A DNA stretch of 64,000 nt from Clostridium collagenovorans DSM 3089 (GCF_900130005.1 NZ_FQXP01000003.1:744001-808000); one strand, 5' to 3'; shown: positions 18,429 to 28,239, counted from the stretch's first letter. Notes: a model not told the origin generated them from the letters alone. Made by a program: numbers and translations.

Positions 18429-19040
18429 TTATTTTTTTATTATTACAACGGATAATTCATTAAATTCTTTATACTGCACATCTTCTAATTTACCACAGGT
18501 TATAATTTCATCTTCATAAGATAAATTTTCACCTACATAAATTGTAGCATCAATGCCCTCTTCAATTAACATCTTACAAAGAACATTAGCTTTGTATTTT
18601 TTATCCGTAAGCCAAAGTGTCATATCATTTTCTTTAACCTTAGATATAAATTCTCCTTCTCTCCCATGCATACTTCCTAAATATGCTCCTTGCCAAGGCA
18701 ATGAAAGTTTTGAAGTCAAATATTGAAAAGAACTTATACCTGGAATAACTTCAATTTCAGACTCTGTATTATTTTTCACATAATTAGTTATTCCATAGTA
18801 ACAAGGATCTCCTGATGCTAAAATTCCTATATTTAATTCTTTATTTTTATTTAATATATCAATGGTATCCTTAAGTGTATTTATTACAAGTTTTTGCCCC
18901 TCTATAAAGTCTATACTTTCAACTGCTCTTTTAAATCCTATAATTAAATCCACAGATTTTAAAATTTCAGTAGCCTTAGGTAAAATATAATCTTTATGTC
19001 CAGGTCCTAAACCCACAATAAAAATCTTTCCTTTATTCAT
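18429..19040 (-). CDS. cbiE: Cobalt-precorrin-7 C5-methyltransferase
   Basis: 203 residues. Class III methylase with IFIVGLGPGHKDYILPKA at the start, ILASGDPCYYGITNYV near residue 73 and VIPGISSFQYLTSKL near 97. It lies 8 bp after cbiD; the ribosome binding site is weak, so coupling to cbiD translation is likely. Confidence 0.94.
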   Translation of the reverse strand: MNKGKIFIVGLGPGHKDYILPKATEILKSVDLIIGFKRAVESIDFIEGQKLVINTLKDTIDILNKNKELNIGILASGDPCYYGITNYVKNNTESEIEVIPGISSFQYLTSKLSLPWQGAYLGSMHGREGEFISKVKENDMTLWLTDKKYKANVLCKMLIEEGIDATIYVGENLSYEDEIITCGKLEDVQYKEFNELSVVIIKK

Positions 19041-19048
19041 AACTATAC

Positions 19049-20149
19049 TTATTCACCTTTGCTTTCTTTTTTATTAAGGCTATTATATAATATACCCTCT
19101 TTCATAGAGTATAAAATCACTTCTGCATGCATTTCTTCTCTACTATAAAGATATATTCTATTTTTTATTTTTTCTCCTATACTGCCATAGATGTAACTAT
19201 ACTCCTTTGGAATAACCTTAATGGCACCCTCTGTTGTCTTTTCACTATATACCTTTTTAATAAGTTCTATAGGAGCACCCTCTAAGGCTAACTCAAGAGC
19301 TATAACCTCAAGTCTAACATCACAAACTCTACTGTGAGTTTGAAAACATCCCGCTGATATTTTACTCATTTTTCCTATATGTCCTACCATTAATACAGTT
19401 TTTATTCCATATTCTAAACAACAGTCTAAAGCAAATCCAACAAAGTTTGACATAGTAACTATTTTATCAGGATTTATATTAAGTTCCTTACATTGATCTT
19501 CTCCCATATTTCCAAAAACCAAAACCAAATCCTTATATCCTTTAGCAACCTTTTGTCGTATTTCAAGCTTTATGGAATCCTTTAAGGATTCTTCCGACAT
19601 AGGAGTAACTATACCTGTGGTTCCAAGAATAGAAATACCTCCAACTATATTTAGTCTAGGATTAAAGGTTTTTTTAGCAGTTTCTTCTCCCTTTGGTACA
19701 AAGATTGTTACTTCAACACCCTTATGATCTGGCAATACTTCTTTCACTGAGTACTCTATCATCTTTCTAGGTACAGGATTTATAGCCGCTTCTCCCTTTG
19801 GTATGTATAAGCCTTCTCCCATTACTGTTCCAACGCCTTTACCACCCTTTAAAGTATATCCACACGCTTTCTTTTCTGCTCTAGCCCATATTTCTAAACC
19901 ATGGGTAGCATCAGGGTCATCTCCGCCATCTTTAATTATGCAAACCTCAACATAGTCCTTTTCTTTTATAATCTTTTCTAAGGGCATAGTTAGTTCTATA
20001 CTATTAGGAGTTGTAATAGTAATTTCAGCTAATTCAGCATCATTGTATAAAATGTCTACAGCCGCCTTAGCCGCACCCGCTGCACAAGAACCTGTAGTAT
20101 ATCCACATCTTAATTTCTTACCATCAACAGTTACATACATATCAAGCAT
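19049..20149 (-). CDS. cbiD: Cobalt-precorrin-5B C1-methyltransferase
   Basis: 366 residues from the ATG at 20149; a TTG at 20158 is the alternative. RCGYTTGSCAAGAAKAA near residue 14 is the CbiD signature, followed by DGGDDPDATHGLEIWA near 74 and GTTGIVTPMSEES near 175. Performs C1 methylation in the anaerobic pathway. Present only in anaerobic-type clusters, so it confirms early cobalt insertion. Confidence 0.95.
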   Translation of the reverse strand: MLDMYVTVDGKKLRCGYTTGSCAAGAAKAAVDILYNDAELAEITITTPNSIELTMPLEKIIKEKDYVEVCIIKDGGDDPDATHGLEIWARAEKKACGYTLKGGKGVGTVMGEGLYIPKGEAAINPVPRKMIEYSVKEVLPDHKGVEVTIFVPKGEETAKKTFNPRLNIVGGISILGTTGIVTPMSEESLKDSIKLEIRQKVAKGYKDLVLVFGNMGEDQCKELNINPDKIVTMSNFVGFALDCCLEYGIKTVLMVGHIGKMSKISAGCFQTHSRVCDVRLEVIALELALEGAPIELIKKVYSEKTTEGAIKVIPKEYSYIYGSIGEKIKNRIYLYSREEMHAEVILYSMKEGILYNSLNKKESKGE

Positions 20150-20179
20150 TATTATCAACTCACATTCTTTAGATTTAAA

Positions 20180-20806
20180 CTATGATCTATCTACTATCAT
20201 ATACATTAAGGCATTCACAATAGATGCTGCTACAGTACTTCCACCTTTTCTTCCTCTTACAGTTATCATAGGAATATCTAACTTTTCAATTTCTTCCTTT
20301 GATTCTGCAGCACCTACAAATCCTATTGGAGCTCCTAATATAAATTTTGCATTTGCTTTTCCTTCTTGAATTAGTTCTTTTAATCTAAATAAAGCTGTTG
20401 GAGCATTTCCAAAAACAAAGAACTCAACACCGTCTTCTACAGCTTTTTCAAGTCCTGCCATTGAACGAGTTATTCCTCTTTCCTTAGCTATTTGTGCAAC
20501 TTCTGGTTCACTTACATAACATACAACCTTACATCCTAAGCTTTCTAATGCCTTTTTATTAATACCTGATAAAGCCATCTTAGTATCTGTATATATTGTA
20601 GTTCCCTTTTTTAGCACTTCTAAGGCTGCATCTATAGAACCTTCTCTTATATAAACTATATCTTTATACTCAAAGTCTGCTGTGGTATGAATAGTTCTTT
20701 TTATTATTGATAGTTCTCTTTCAGAGAAGTTATGTTCTCCCATTTCCTCTCCAATTATTTCAAAACTTCTTACTTCTATATCCATAGGTTTTTTTATATA
20801 TTCCAT
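20180..20806 (-). CDS. cbiC: Cobalt-precorrin-8X methylmutase
   Basis: 208 residues. Moves the methyl group from C11 to C12 to make cobyrinate. IKRTIHTTADFEYKD near residue 30 contains the catalytic histidine. NAPTALFRLKELI near 135 and PIGFVGAAESKEEI near 160 are conserved. It follows cbiA after a 186-bp gap with no obvious riboswitch or terminator, so it may depend on read-through from the 27-kb riboswitch. Confidence 0.96.
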   Translation of the reverse strand: MEYIKKPMDIEVRSFEIIGEEMGEHNFSERELSIIKRTIHTTADFEYKDIVYIREGSIDAALEVLKKGTTIYTDTKMALSGINKKALESLGCKVVCYVSEPEVAQIAKERGITRSMAGLEKAVEDGVEFFVFGNAPTALFRLKELIQEGKANAKFILGAPIGFVGAAESKEEIEKLDIPMITVRGRKGGSTVAASIVNALMYMIVDRS

Positions 20807-20992
20807 ATTAATTCTCCTTAATTCTCTCTTTTAAATTATATATTTTTTAATATTAAAACTTTATTTTCAAATCTCTTACTTATAATTTTCATCGTATTTG
20901 TATTACAATAAGTATCCTTTAACATATAAATATTTTTATAGATTAAAGATATTCAAATATAAATTTGAGATATTATTTAAAACTTATATTAA

Positions 20993-22321
20993 TTACTTTA
21001 ATAATTCATTTATAAACTCTAAGTTACCGAAGAAGTGAACATGAGCATATGCACCTAAGGTATTATTTTTAACATAGCCACATTGCCATGTCTTTAACTT
21101 ACCCGTAAAGCTTTCTTTTCTCACTTCATATATTTTTTCTTCTTTTAAGTCAACATAAGATTTATGAAATTCATGACAGTTGATTTTTAACCCCAAAGGT
21201 AACAAATCATTTTCTTTATTTATTACTATTTTGGCATATCCAAAGTTCTGTAATTTAGTACTCATATATGTTGATCCCTCATAGAAAGAAACCAAGTCTT
21301 TTCTATGACAAGCTTCTTCATCTAAAGAATAAATTGCTTGTGTAAGATACATAAGCCCTCCACACTCTGCATATGCCTTTACTCCATTTTCAAGAGCTGA
21401 GAGTATACTTTCTCTCATGCTTATATTTTCCTTAAGTTCTTTCATAAAGACCTCTGGATATCCACCACCAAAGTATATAAAATCTAAATTCTTAGGTAGT
21501 TCCTTATCCATCATAGGACTGAAGTATATAACTTCTCCTATTTCTTCTAAAAGTTCTAAGTTCTCCTTATAATAAAAGCTAAATGCTTTATCATAAGTTA
21601 CTCCTATTCTTAAGTTCTCTCTTTTTAAATGAAAGGTATCTTTATATTTTTTTGTTTCAACAAAACTTTCATATAATCTATCTAAGTCAACCTTTTCTTC
21701 TAAGAGTTTAGCACAAATTTCTATTTTTTCTTCTATATCTTTTATTTCACTACTTTGAACTAATCCTAAATGTCTACTTTCTAAGCTTAATCTATTATCA
21801 GTAGGAAGATATCCAAAAACAGGCATATTACAGTTAGTTTCTATAGCCTTTTTTAATAACATATAATAAGAAGGAGATATATTATTTAAAATAACTCCAG
21901 CTATATTAGCATTTTTATAATCTCTTATTCCGTTTATTTGTGCACACAAAGTTGCAACCTGTGCTTTAGGAGATAATACTAACACAGTTGGTAAGTTTAA
22001 AAGCTCTGCAATCTCATAAGTAGAACTCTCTTCTCCTATTCCTTTTCCATCATAAAACCCCATTACCCCTTCTACAATAGCAAGATCTCCTTTTCCCCTG
22101 GAAAAGCTAGCTTTAACACCTTCTTCTCCCATAAGATGAAGATCTAAATTTCTAGAAGTAGTGCCTGTTATCTTAGAATGGAATGCAGGGTCTATATAAT
22201 CAGGACCTACCTTATATCCTTGAATCTTATAACCTCTATTTTTAAAGGCTTTCATAAGTCCAAGAGTAATGGTAGTTTTACCTCCCCCACTTGCATTAGA
22301 TGATATTAATATTCCTTTCAC
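20993..22321 (-). CDS. cbiA: Cobyrinate a,c-diamide synthase
   Basis: 442 residues beginning with GTG. The N-terminal ATP-binding dethiobiotin-synthetase-like domain has SSNASGGGKTTITLGLM (P-loop residues 7-16) and KVGPDYIDPAFHS. The C-terminal class-I glutamine amidotransferase domain has the nucleophile cysteine in YAECGGLMYLTQ near residue 323 and a histidine in AYAHVHF near the end. Amidates the a and c side chains of cobyrinate. It starts 3 bp after cobD. Confidence 0.95.
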   Translation of the reverse strand: MKGILISSNASGGGKTTITLGLMKAFKNRGYKIQGYKVGPDYIDPAFHSKITGTTSRNLDLHLMGEEGVKASFSRGKGDLAIVEGVMGFYDGKGIGEESSTYEIAELLNLPTVLVLSPKAQVATLCAQINGIRDYKNANIAGVILNNISPSYYMLLKKAIETNCNMPVFGYLPTDNRLSLESRHLGLVQSSEIKDIEEKIEICAKLLEEKVDLDRLYESFVETKKYKDTFHLKRENLRIGVTYDKAFSFYYKENLELLEEIGEVIYFSPMMDKELPKNLDFIYFGGGYPEVFMKELKENISMRESILSALENGVKAYAECGGLMYLTQAIYSLDEEACHRKDLVSFYEGSTYMSTKLQNFGYAKIVINKENDLLPLGLKINCHEFHKSYVDLKEEKIYEVRKESFTGKLKTWQCGYVKNNTLGAYAHVHFFGNLEFINELLK

Positions 22322-22324
22322 AGA

Positions 22325-23404
22325 CTACACCTCTCCTTCAATGCTCTTAAATATCTGTAAAACTTTTAAGTTAAGTTCTCTGTCCTTAATGGCTAATCTT
22401 ATATATCTATTATTTAATCCTTCATAACTTCCACATTTTCTAACCAAAAGTCCTCTTTGTAAAGTAAGTTCATAAAGTTTTTCATCACTTAAATTTTTTA
22501 ATTTACACAAAACAAAGTTTCCACTTGTCTCATAGACTTTTTCGAAAAGTTCTATTTTTTTAAGTTCTGCAAGGAAAAACTTTCTTTCTTCCTTAATCCA
22601 TTTTATGGATTTATTTATATAATCACTATCGCGTAAAACTTCACTTACAGCAAATTCTGCAAAGGTATTTATATTCCACGGAAGTTGTTTTTTTCGTATT
22701 TCTTCTAAATATTTTTTATCACTACAAATTCCATAGCCAAATCTAATTCCTGGCATAGCATAAAACTTAGTAAGTGCTCTTATGATTACAAGACAACTAT
22801 ATTTTTCAGTATAATTAATTAAACTTTTACTCATATCTCCTATAAACTCAATAAAAGCTTCATCTATAATAACTCTTTTTTTATTATCATTACAGTAACT
22901 TAAAATCTCAATAAATTTATCCTTCTTTATTATCTCTCCATTAGGATTATTAGGATTTCCTATTACTATAGCATCAACTTCTTTTGTTTTATTCATGATA
23001 TCTTCGTAATCATAATCAAGAGTATATCCTATATTTTCAATATAGGTTTCTCTTAAATAAGAATATATTATTCTGCAATTATTTTTTCTAGCACTACATT
23101 CATATTCACCAAAGGATGGTGCTATAATTAAAATGCTTTGCTCTTGTGAAATAGTAAGATCTATTATTTCTGCTGCACCATTTCCTAAAATAAAATATTC
23201 TTTATTTATATTATTGTAATTAGCTAAGTCTTCTTTAAGACTTCTATATTTAATATCCGGATACCTTGTTAAAGCATCCAGAGCTTTTAAAATATTTTCT
23301 TTAAATCCTTGTGGTACTCCCAATGGGTTTATGTTAGAGCTATAATCGATTAACTCCTTACCCTTTAAAATACCATCTGTATATACATCTCCACCATGTA
23401 TCAT
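22325..23404 (-). CDS. cobD: L-threonine-O-3-phosphate decarboxylase
   Basis: 359 residues. PLP enzyme of the class I/II aminotransferase fold that makes (R)-1-amino-2-propanol phosphate, the linker for CbiB. MIHGGDVYTDG and DYSSNINPLGVPQGF at the N-terminus are diagnostic of CobD rather than HisC. GNGAAEIIDL, NPNNPNGEII, DEAFIEFIGD and the PLP lysine in LTKFYAMPGIRFGYG (near residue 221) are present. Located between cbiB and cbiA. Confidence 0.92.
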   Translation of the reverse strand: MIHGGDVYTDGILKGKELIDYSSNINPLGVPQGFKENILKALDALTRYPDIKYRSLKEDLANYNNINKEYFILGNGAAEIIDLTISQEQSILIIAPSFGEYECSARKNNCRIIYSYLRETYIENIGYTLDYDYEDIMNKTKEVDAIVIGNPNNPNGEIIKKDKFIEILSYCNDNKKRVIIDEAFIEFIGDMSKSLINYTEKYSCLVIIRALTKFYAMPGIRFGYGICSDKKYLEEIRKKQLPWNINTFAEFAVSEVLRDSDYINKSIKWIKEERKFFLAELKKIELFEKVYETSGNFVLCKLKNLSDEKLYELTLQRGLLVRKCGSYEGLNNRYIRLAIKDRELNLKVLQIFKSIEGEV

Positions 23405-23472
23405 TTACTTCATTCCTCTTTACCTTTTTATTTATAAAGACCTTACTCTTTTCTATTTGTACCTTTTTAGTA

Positions 23473-23517
23473 CTGTTATCTTTTAATTTTATAAATTATA
23501 AAACTAAAAGATAACAG
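23473..23517 (-). repeat. Long near-perfect hairpin between cbiB and cobD
   Basis: Arms CTGTTATCTTTTA at 23473-23485 and its complement at 23505-23517 give 13 bp, and the AT-rich centre can pair further. A small GTAC...GTAC palindrome (23459-23473) follows. There is no terminal U-run on the minus strand, so partial attenuation or RNA processing is more likely than full termination. Confidence 0.65.
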
Positions 23518-23559
23518 CTTAACTTTATATACCATATAAATCTTTTTAAAAATCTCTTA

Positions 23560-24522
23560 TTACATAAATTTAAATATCAAAATATTTATAATAAAATAAA
23601 TTAAAAATAATAAGCTTTCTGATGAATACATAAGCTTTATACACTGATTTATATGATGCATACTTAGTTCCTTTATGCTATCACCAATAGTAGGCTTATA
23701 TATTACTTCACCAAAATACACATTAGTACCTCCTAATTGAACTCTCATTGCTCCAGCAGCTGCTCCCTCTGGATAAGCACAATTAGGACTTTTATGATTT
23801 CTTCTATCTCTAATCATAATTTTTATAGATTCAAAAATATTCCCTTTAACAATTGGTGCAGATAATGCAATAAGAATACCTGTTATCCTTGCAGGTATGT
23901 AATTAAAAACATCATCTACCTTAGCAGGAAAAAATCCTATATACTTATATTTTTCAGTTAAATATCCTAACATAGAATCCATAGTGTTAATACCTTTATA
24001 CATCATAGCAAAAGGTGCTCCAAAAATCATAGCATAAAACAAAGGTGCAATTACTCCATCAGCTGCATTTTCAGCTATTGTTTCCACATCTGCTCTTATT
24101 ATTTCATGTTCCGAAAGTTGAGTTGTATCTCTACCAACAATATAAGACAACTTTACTCTAGCATCTTCTATATCATTTTTTTCTAAAGAATAGTAAACTT
24201 TCTTACCTTCTTTAGCAAGACACTTACAAGCAAGCACCATCCATAGCATAAAAATATTTAAACAGTGGTGTACTATAGGTACCTTTCTAGTTAAGTACAA
24301 GATAATAAAGGGTATTATGTAAGATACAAAAGCAACTATTATAACGATTAGTCCACCAAAAGCCTTTAAGTTTTTCTCCTCTTTACATAATTTCCTGCCC
24401 TTTTTCTCTAAATAAGATATTAACTTTCCAATATATATAACTGGATGTGGAAACCCATAAGGGTCTCCAATAATCCAATCTATTATTACTGCTAAGAATA
24501 TATCCAAGACATAAAAACTCAT
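23560..24522 (-). CDS. cbiB: Adenosylcobinamide-phosphate synthase
   Basis: About 320 residues. Polytopic membrane protein that attaches aminopropanol phosphate to cobyric acid. DIFLAVIIDWIIGDPYGFPHPVIYIGKLI opens with the usual CbiB start, and ADVETIAENAADGVIAPLFYA (near residue 145), DSMLGY and FNYIPAR (near 210) are conserved. Three ATGs compete (24537, 24531, 24522); the last gives the usual length and has GGGA 9 bases upstream. It follows cbiP within a few bases. Confidence 0.93.
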   Translation of the reverse strand: MSFYVLDIFLAVIIDWIIGDPYGFPHPVIYIGKLISYLEKKGRKLCKEEKNLKAFGGLIVIIVAFVSYIIPFIILYLTRKVPIVHHCLNIFMLWMVLACKCLAKEGKKVYYSLEKNDIEDARVKLSYIVGRDTTQLSEHEIIRADVETIAENAADGVIAPLFYAMIFGAPFAMMYKGINTMDSMLGYLTEKYKYIGFFPAKVDDVFNYIPARITGILIALSAPIVKGNIFESIKIMIRDRRNHKSPNCAYPEGAAAGAMRVQLGGTNVYFGEVIYKPTIGDSIKELSMHHINQCIKLMYSSESLLFLIYFIINILIFKFM

Positions 24523-24540
24523 ATTTATCATTCCCATATT

Positions 24541-26064
24541 TTATTTTTCTTTTTTACCCTTAATTCCTAAGGTCTTATATATTAACTCCATATCAATAGA
24601 GTTCCTAACTAAATCTGCTAACTTATCTAGTTCCTTTTCTCTTATATTTTCATAAGTACTAGATACTTTTTTGTCTATACCTTTTCTTTCTCTTAAAAGG
24701 TTAGCTACATACTCTCTAAACTCAACCCCATCAAAAACTCCATGTATATATGTACCAAATACATTTCCTTTTTTATTTATTGCTCCATCATTATAAAGAG
24801 TTGCTTCTTTGTTCTTTTCATAAATTTCAAACATAGGCTTAGCTTTTTCTCCATAAGTACAAGTACCCATATGAATTTCATAACCATAAACTTCCCCTTT
24901 GAAGCCTATGAAATTATTTAAGTCATTTACACTTGCAACTTTTCTTAAAGCCTTAGCTCTTGTTGTAATTTTTTTCTCTTCAAATACTGTTTCTATATCT
25001 AATAAATTCATTCCCTCTACTTCTTCAATAGAAGATTCTGTGAAGTAAGGATCTTTTAAAGATTTACCTAGCATTTGATATCCACCACATATACCCATTA
25101 ACAATCCATTCTCTGCATATTCCTTAATAGCCTTTTCAATACCACTATTTCTTAAATACATAAGATCCTCAATTGTATTCTTACTACCTGGAATAATTAA
25201 CATATCTGGTGTACCTAACTCCTCTAACTTAGTTACAAATCTTAAGGAAATATCCTCTTCTAAAGCTAAAGCATCAACATCTGTAAAGTTAGACATTCTA
25301 GGAAGTTTTATTACTACAACATCAATTTTATCTGTTATCTTAGTATTTAATTCAACAGCTCCATCCTCATCTTCTAAATCTAAAGTAAAGTGTGGCACTA
25401 CTCCAGCACAAGGTATATGTATAATATCCTCTAGCATGTCAAGTCCTGGTTTTAATATCTCCACATCGCCTCTAAATTTATTGATTACAGTTCCTTTAAC
25501 TCTTTGTTTTTCATCCTCTGATAAAAGCATCATTGTACCAGCTAAAGAAGCAAAAACTCCACCCTTATCAATATCTCCTATTAAAAATACAGGTGCATCA
25601 ACTAACTCTGCCATTCCCATATTAACTATGTCTCTATCTCTTAAGTTAATTTCTGCGGGACTTCCTGCCCCCTCCATAACCACAATATCAAATTCTTCTT
25701 CAAGCTTTTCAAATTGCTCCTTAAGCATATCTCTAAACTGTAATTTCATATTATGATATTCCATAGCCGTAGAGTTTCCGTAAACCTCACCATTAACTAT
25801 GATTTGACACTTTTTATCTCCTGTTGGTTTTAATAAAATAGGATTCATATAAGCTTCTGGCTCCCTGTTACATGCATAAGCCTGTAAAACCTGAGCTCTT
25901 CCCATCTCTTTACCATCCAAGGTGATATAAGAATTTAAAGACATATTCTGAGATTTAAATGGAACAACGGAATATCCATCCTGTGTTAGTATTCTACAAA
26001 GCGCAGTTACTAATATGCTCTTTCCAACTGATGATCCAGTGCCCTGAAACATTATTTTAGCCAT
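24541..26064 (-). CDS. cbiP: Cobyric acid synthase
   Basis: 507 residues from the ATG at 26064, 8 bases after AAGGAG; the GTG at 26073 is less likely. The N-terminal ATPase domain has GTGSSVGKSILVTALCR and PFKSQNMSLNS. The glutamine amidotransferase domain has the nucleophile cysteine in MGICGGYQMLG near residue 330 and the catalytic histidine in GTYIHGVFD near 440. Amidates the b, d, e and g side chains. Second gene of the riboswitch operon. Confidence 0.96.
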   Translation of the reverse strand: MAKIMFQGTGSSVGKSILVTALCRILTQDGYSVVPFKSQNMSLNSYITLDGKEMGRAQVLQAYACNREPEAYMNPILLKPTGDKKCQIIVNGEVYGNSTAMEYHNMKLQFRDMLKEQFEKLEEEFDIVVMEGAGSPAEINLRDRDIVNMGMAELVDAPVFLIGDIDKGGVFASLAGTMMLLSEDEKQRVKGTVINKFRGDVEILKPGLDMLEDIIHIPCAGVVPHFTLDLEDEDGAVELNTKITDKIDVVVIKLPRMSNFTDVDALALEEDISLRFVTKLEELGTPDMLIIPGSKNTIEDLMYLRNSGIEKAIKEYAENGLLMGICGGYQMLGKSLKDPYFTESSIEEVEGMNLLDIETVFEEKKITTRAKALRKVASVNDLNNFIGFKGEVYGYEIHMGTCTYGEKAKPMFEIYEKNKEATLYNDGAINKKGNVFGTYIHGVFDGVEFREYVANLLRERKGIDKKVSSTYENIREKELDKLADLVRNSIDMELIYKTLGIKGKKEK

Positions 26065-26091
26065 ATCTTCCACTCCTTAAAACATAAAAAA

Positions 26092-26934
26092 TTACTTTCT
26101 TTTTTTCATTCCTTTTTTTGTTTTGCCTACATGGCAATACTTTCCTTCTATTATATCATGTAAATGTTCTATATATATGTCTTGAACCTCTGGGAATTCA
26201 CCAATTCCTTTTAAAATAATATCTACATCAAATCCTAATTCACTTAATATTACTTTCCAAGAATCTTCTTCATCCCCTGCCATATCATGTTTAGCATGAT
26301 CTCCAGCCACAAACATAAATGGCATTAAAGTTACTTTCTTATGATTGTTTTTATTTAAAAATTTAATTGCTCTATCTAAGGTTGGATAGCCTTCAACTGT
26401 AGCCATATAAACCTTATCATATCCCTCATCAACTAATACGCTTTCAAAGCAACTATATACTGAATTAGATGGATGCGCTGATCCATGTCCCATTAATACC
26501 ACAGCTCTATCCTTAGGTATGTAATTATTCATAGCCTCTAATAGTATTGTGTAGTCATCTGGTATATCCTCTTCTTCACTTTTAAAGTATAATAAAGGTC
26601 TACCAATCTTAATAACCTTAAACTTATTTAAAAACTGATGGAAAGTTACTTTTTTTATGTAATCAAACTCCTCTCCAGGTATTAAGTGTAGCGGTTGAAG
26701 ATATACTTCTTCGTATCCCTCATCTGCTAATTTATTTAAAGCTTCTTCTGGCGTATCAACGTATATACCGTAGTTTTCTTTTAATCTTTTAAGGATGATA
26801 TGAGATGTATAGCACATTTTCACTTCATAACCTTCAAATTCCTTTTTTATTCTCGACTCTATGACATCAATAGTAGCTTTTCTAGTATCTTCATGAGTTG
26901 TTCCAAAACTTACAATCAATATTGCTTTTTTCAT
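26092..26934 (-). CDS. cbiK: Sirohydrochlorin cobaltochelatase
   Basis: 280 residues from the ATG at 26934 after AGGAGGAG; a longer reading to 26970 runs into the terminator and is rejected. MKKAILIVSFGTTHEDTRKATID is the CbiK start. Metal-handling histidines lie in VLMGHGSAHPSN (near residue 150) and VAGDHAKHDMAGDEEDSW (near 215). It inserts Co2+ into sirohydrochlorin, which sets the anaerobic (early cobalt) route. First gene behind a cobalamin riboswitch. Confidence 0.96.
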   Translation of the reverse strand: MKKAILIVSFGTTHEDTRKATIDVIESRIKKEFEGYEVKMCYTSHIILKRLKENYGIYVDTPEEALNKLADEGYEEVYLQPLHLIPGEEFDYIKKVTFHQFLNKFKVIKIGRPLLYFKSEEEDIPDDYTILLEAMNNYIPKDRAVVLMGHGSAHPSNSVYSCFESVLVDEGYDKVYMATVEGYPTLDRAIKFLNKNNHKKVTLMPFMFVAGDHAKHDMAGDEEDSWKVILSELGFDVDIILKGIGEFPEVQDIYIEHLHDIIEGKYCHVGKTKKGMKKRK

Positions 26935-26954
26935 ATTAAACTCCTCCTTATAGT

Positions 26955-26991
26955 AAAAAAAGACTTCCAAATATACATTTTGGAAGTCCTT
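26955..26991 (-). terminator. Attenuator terminator of the cbiK riboswitch
   Basis: Stem AGACTTCCAAA (26961-26971) with its complement near 26978-26988; on the minus strand the hairpin is followed by a run of seven Ts. It lies between the aptamer and the cbiK ribosome binding site. Confidence 0.88.
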
Positions 26992-27104
26992 CTATTAATA
27001 ATACATCTATTTATATAATTCTTAATTTGATAATTTACCATAATTCCCTTGAGATTATTTTCCATATCAAATAATTATACATCTCAGATCTTATACTAAT
27101 AGAT

Positions 27105-27300
27105 TATCCTTCCCTCCGAGTGATAAATCTATTATACTTTAGGCAGGTCTCCTGACTTATGAATCTATCTCCCCTTACCCTTCCCATAAGCATGAACTTA
27201 AAGTGGATATGTAAGGTTTGTCCTCAATTACAGTAGCGGGGGCTGTTGTGGGTTTTCACCACATTCCCTTTTCACCAAATAGGAACCTAAAGTACAACGA
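27105..27300 (-). promoter_or_regulatory. Cobalamin riboswitch upstream of the cbiK operon
   Basis: Minus-strand motifs in order: AGGTTCCTA start, AAAGGGAA stem, ACAGCCCCCGCTACTGTAA core, the B12 box AGTCAGGAGACCTGCC (plus 27144-27159), and a trailing CGGAGGGAAGG loop, as in the copy at 13.5 kb. It is expected to switch off corrin-ring synthesis when adenosylcobalamin is bound. Confidence 0.95.
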
Positions 27301-27330
27301 TATTAACTTTTCATTTTTTCTTATATTAAT

Positions 27331-27359
27331 AGTCTATATTAGGTAAAAAAATTAGTCAA
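27331..27359 (-). promoter_or_regulatory. Candidate sigma-A promoter of the cbiK riboswitch transcript
   Basis: Minus-strand TTGACT (plus 27354-27359), a 17-base spacer, then TAGACT (27331-27336); the start would fall near 27324, about 25 bases before the aptamer. The -35 is near consensus and the -10 is weaker. The remaining bases to 27650 are AT-rich, and no further element was recognised. Confidence 0.5.
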
Positions 27360-27657
27360 TAAAAATTATTACTATTTTTATTTTCGGAATTTTAATTATA
27401 TTCGTAAATAAACCTATAATAATAAATTTATTCTTTTCATAACAAGTATATATACTTAATATATACTAAATCTTACATATTATTCGCCTTAATACTTTTT
27501 TTATTCTTCTTATATAAATAATCTTTTATTTATATAAGTCATTGTAAAGTTTTCCTTTATATTTTATAATAAACCTTTATAAGGATGAAGTAAATAATAT
27601 TTATTTATATTGCTTATATTTTTATTAATAATTGTAATAAAAGAAAGAGAGATATAT

Positions 27658-28239
27658 ATGGAAAAGCAAAATTTTAAAGGAAGTGTAATGTTAAATCCTG
27701 CTCCAGCAGTTTTAATTACTTCAAAAAATAAAGAAGATAAAGTCAATGTATTTACAGTTGCTTGGATAAGTACGGTGTGTACTAAACCTCCTGTAATTGC
27801 AGTAGGTATACGTCCTGAAAGACTTTCCTATGAGTACATAAAAGAAAGTAAAGAATGTGTTATTAATTTACCTTCTAAGGACATGGTTAAAGTTGTTGAC
27901 TTCTGTGGAGTTCGCTCTGGTAGAAAACTAGATAAAATCAAACACTTTAACTTAGAACTTAACGAAGGAGTAAGCATTAAAACTCCATCTATTGAGAAAT
28001 GTCCTATTGCAATGGAATGTAAGTTAAAATCAATAACTCCACTAGGAACTCATGATATGTTTTTATTTGAAGTTACAAACATTAAAGTTAATAATGATCT
28101 TATTGATGAAAAGGGTAAAATTCATTTTAATAAAGCAAACTTAATATGCTATTCTCATGGAGAGTACTTTGGAATTAATTCTAAAGCCTTAGGTTCTTTT
28201 GGATATTCTGTTCAAAAAAAATCTAAAGTAAAAAAATAA
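27658..28239 (+). CDS. Flavin reductase family protein (FMN-binding split barrel)
   Basis: 193 residues from the ATG at 27658, preceded by AAAGAAAGAGAG. MLNPAPAVLITSKN, NVFTVAWISTVCTKPPVIAVGI and CVINLPSKDMVKVVDFCG match the flavin reductase/flavoredoxin family. HYMEEFGIN-like end: CYSHGEYFGINSKALGSFGYS. It binds FMN and probably passes electrons to an unknown acceptor. It stands alone on the plus strand, divergent from the cbiK operon. The electron partner cannot be inferred. Confidence 0.85.
   Translation: MEKQNFKGSVMLNPAPAVLITSKNKEDKVNVFTVAWISTVCTKPPVIAVGIRPERLSYEYIKESKECVINLPSKDMVKVVDFCGVRSGRKLDKIKHFNLELNEGVSIKTPSIEKCPIAMECKLKSITPLGTHDMFLFEVTNIKVNNDLIDEKGKIHFNKANLICYSHGEYFGINSKALGSFGYSVQKKSKVKK

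Noticed and set aside
20807..20992. Third cobalamin riboswitch upstream of cbiC
   Set aside because: No B12 box or conserved core can be found in the 186-bp gap.
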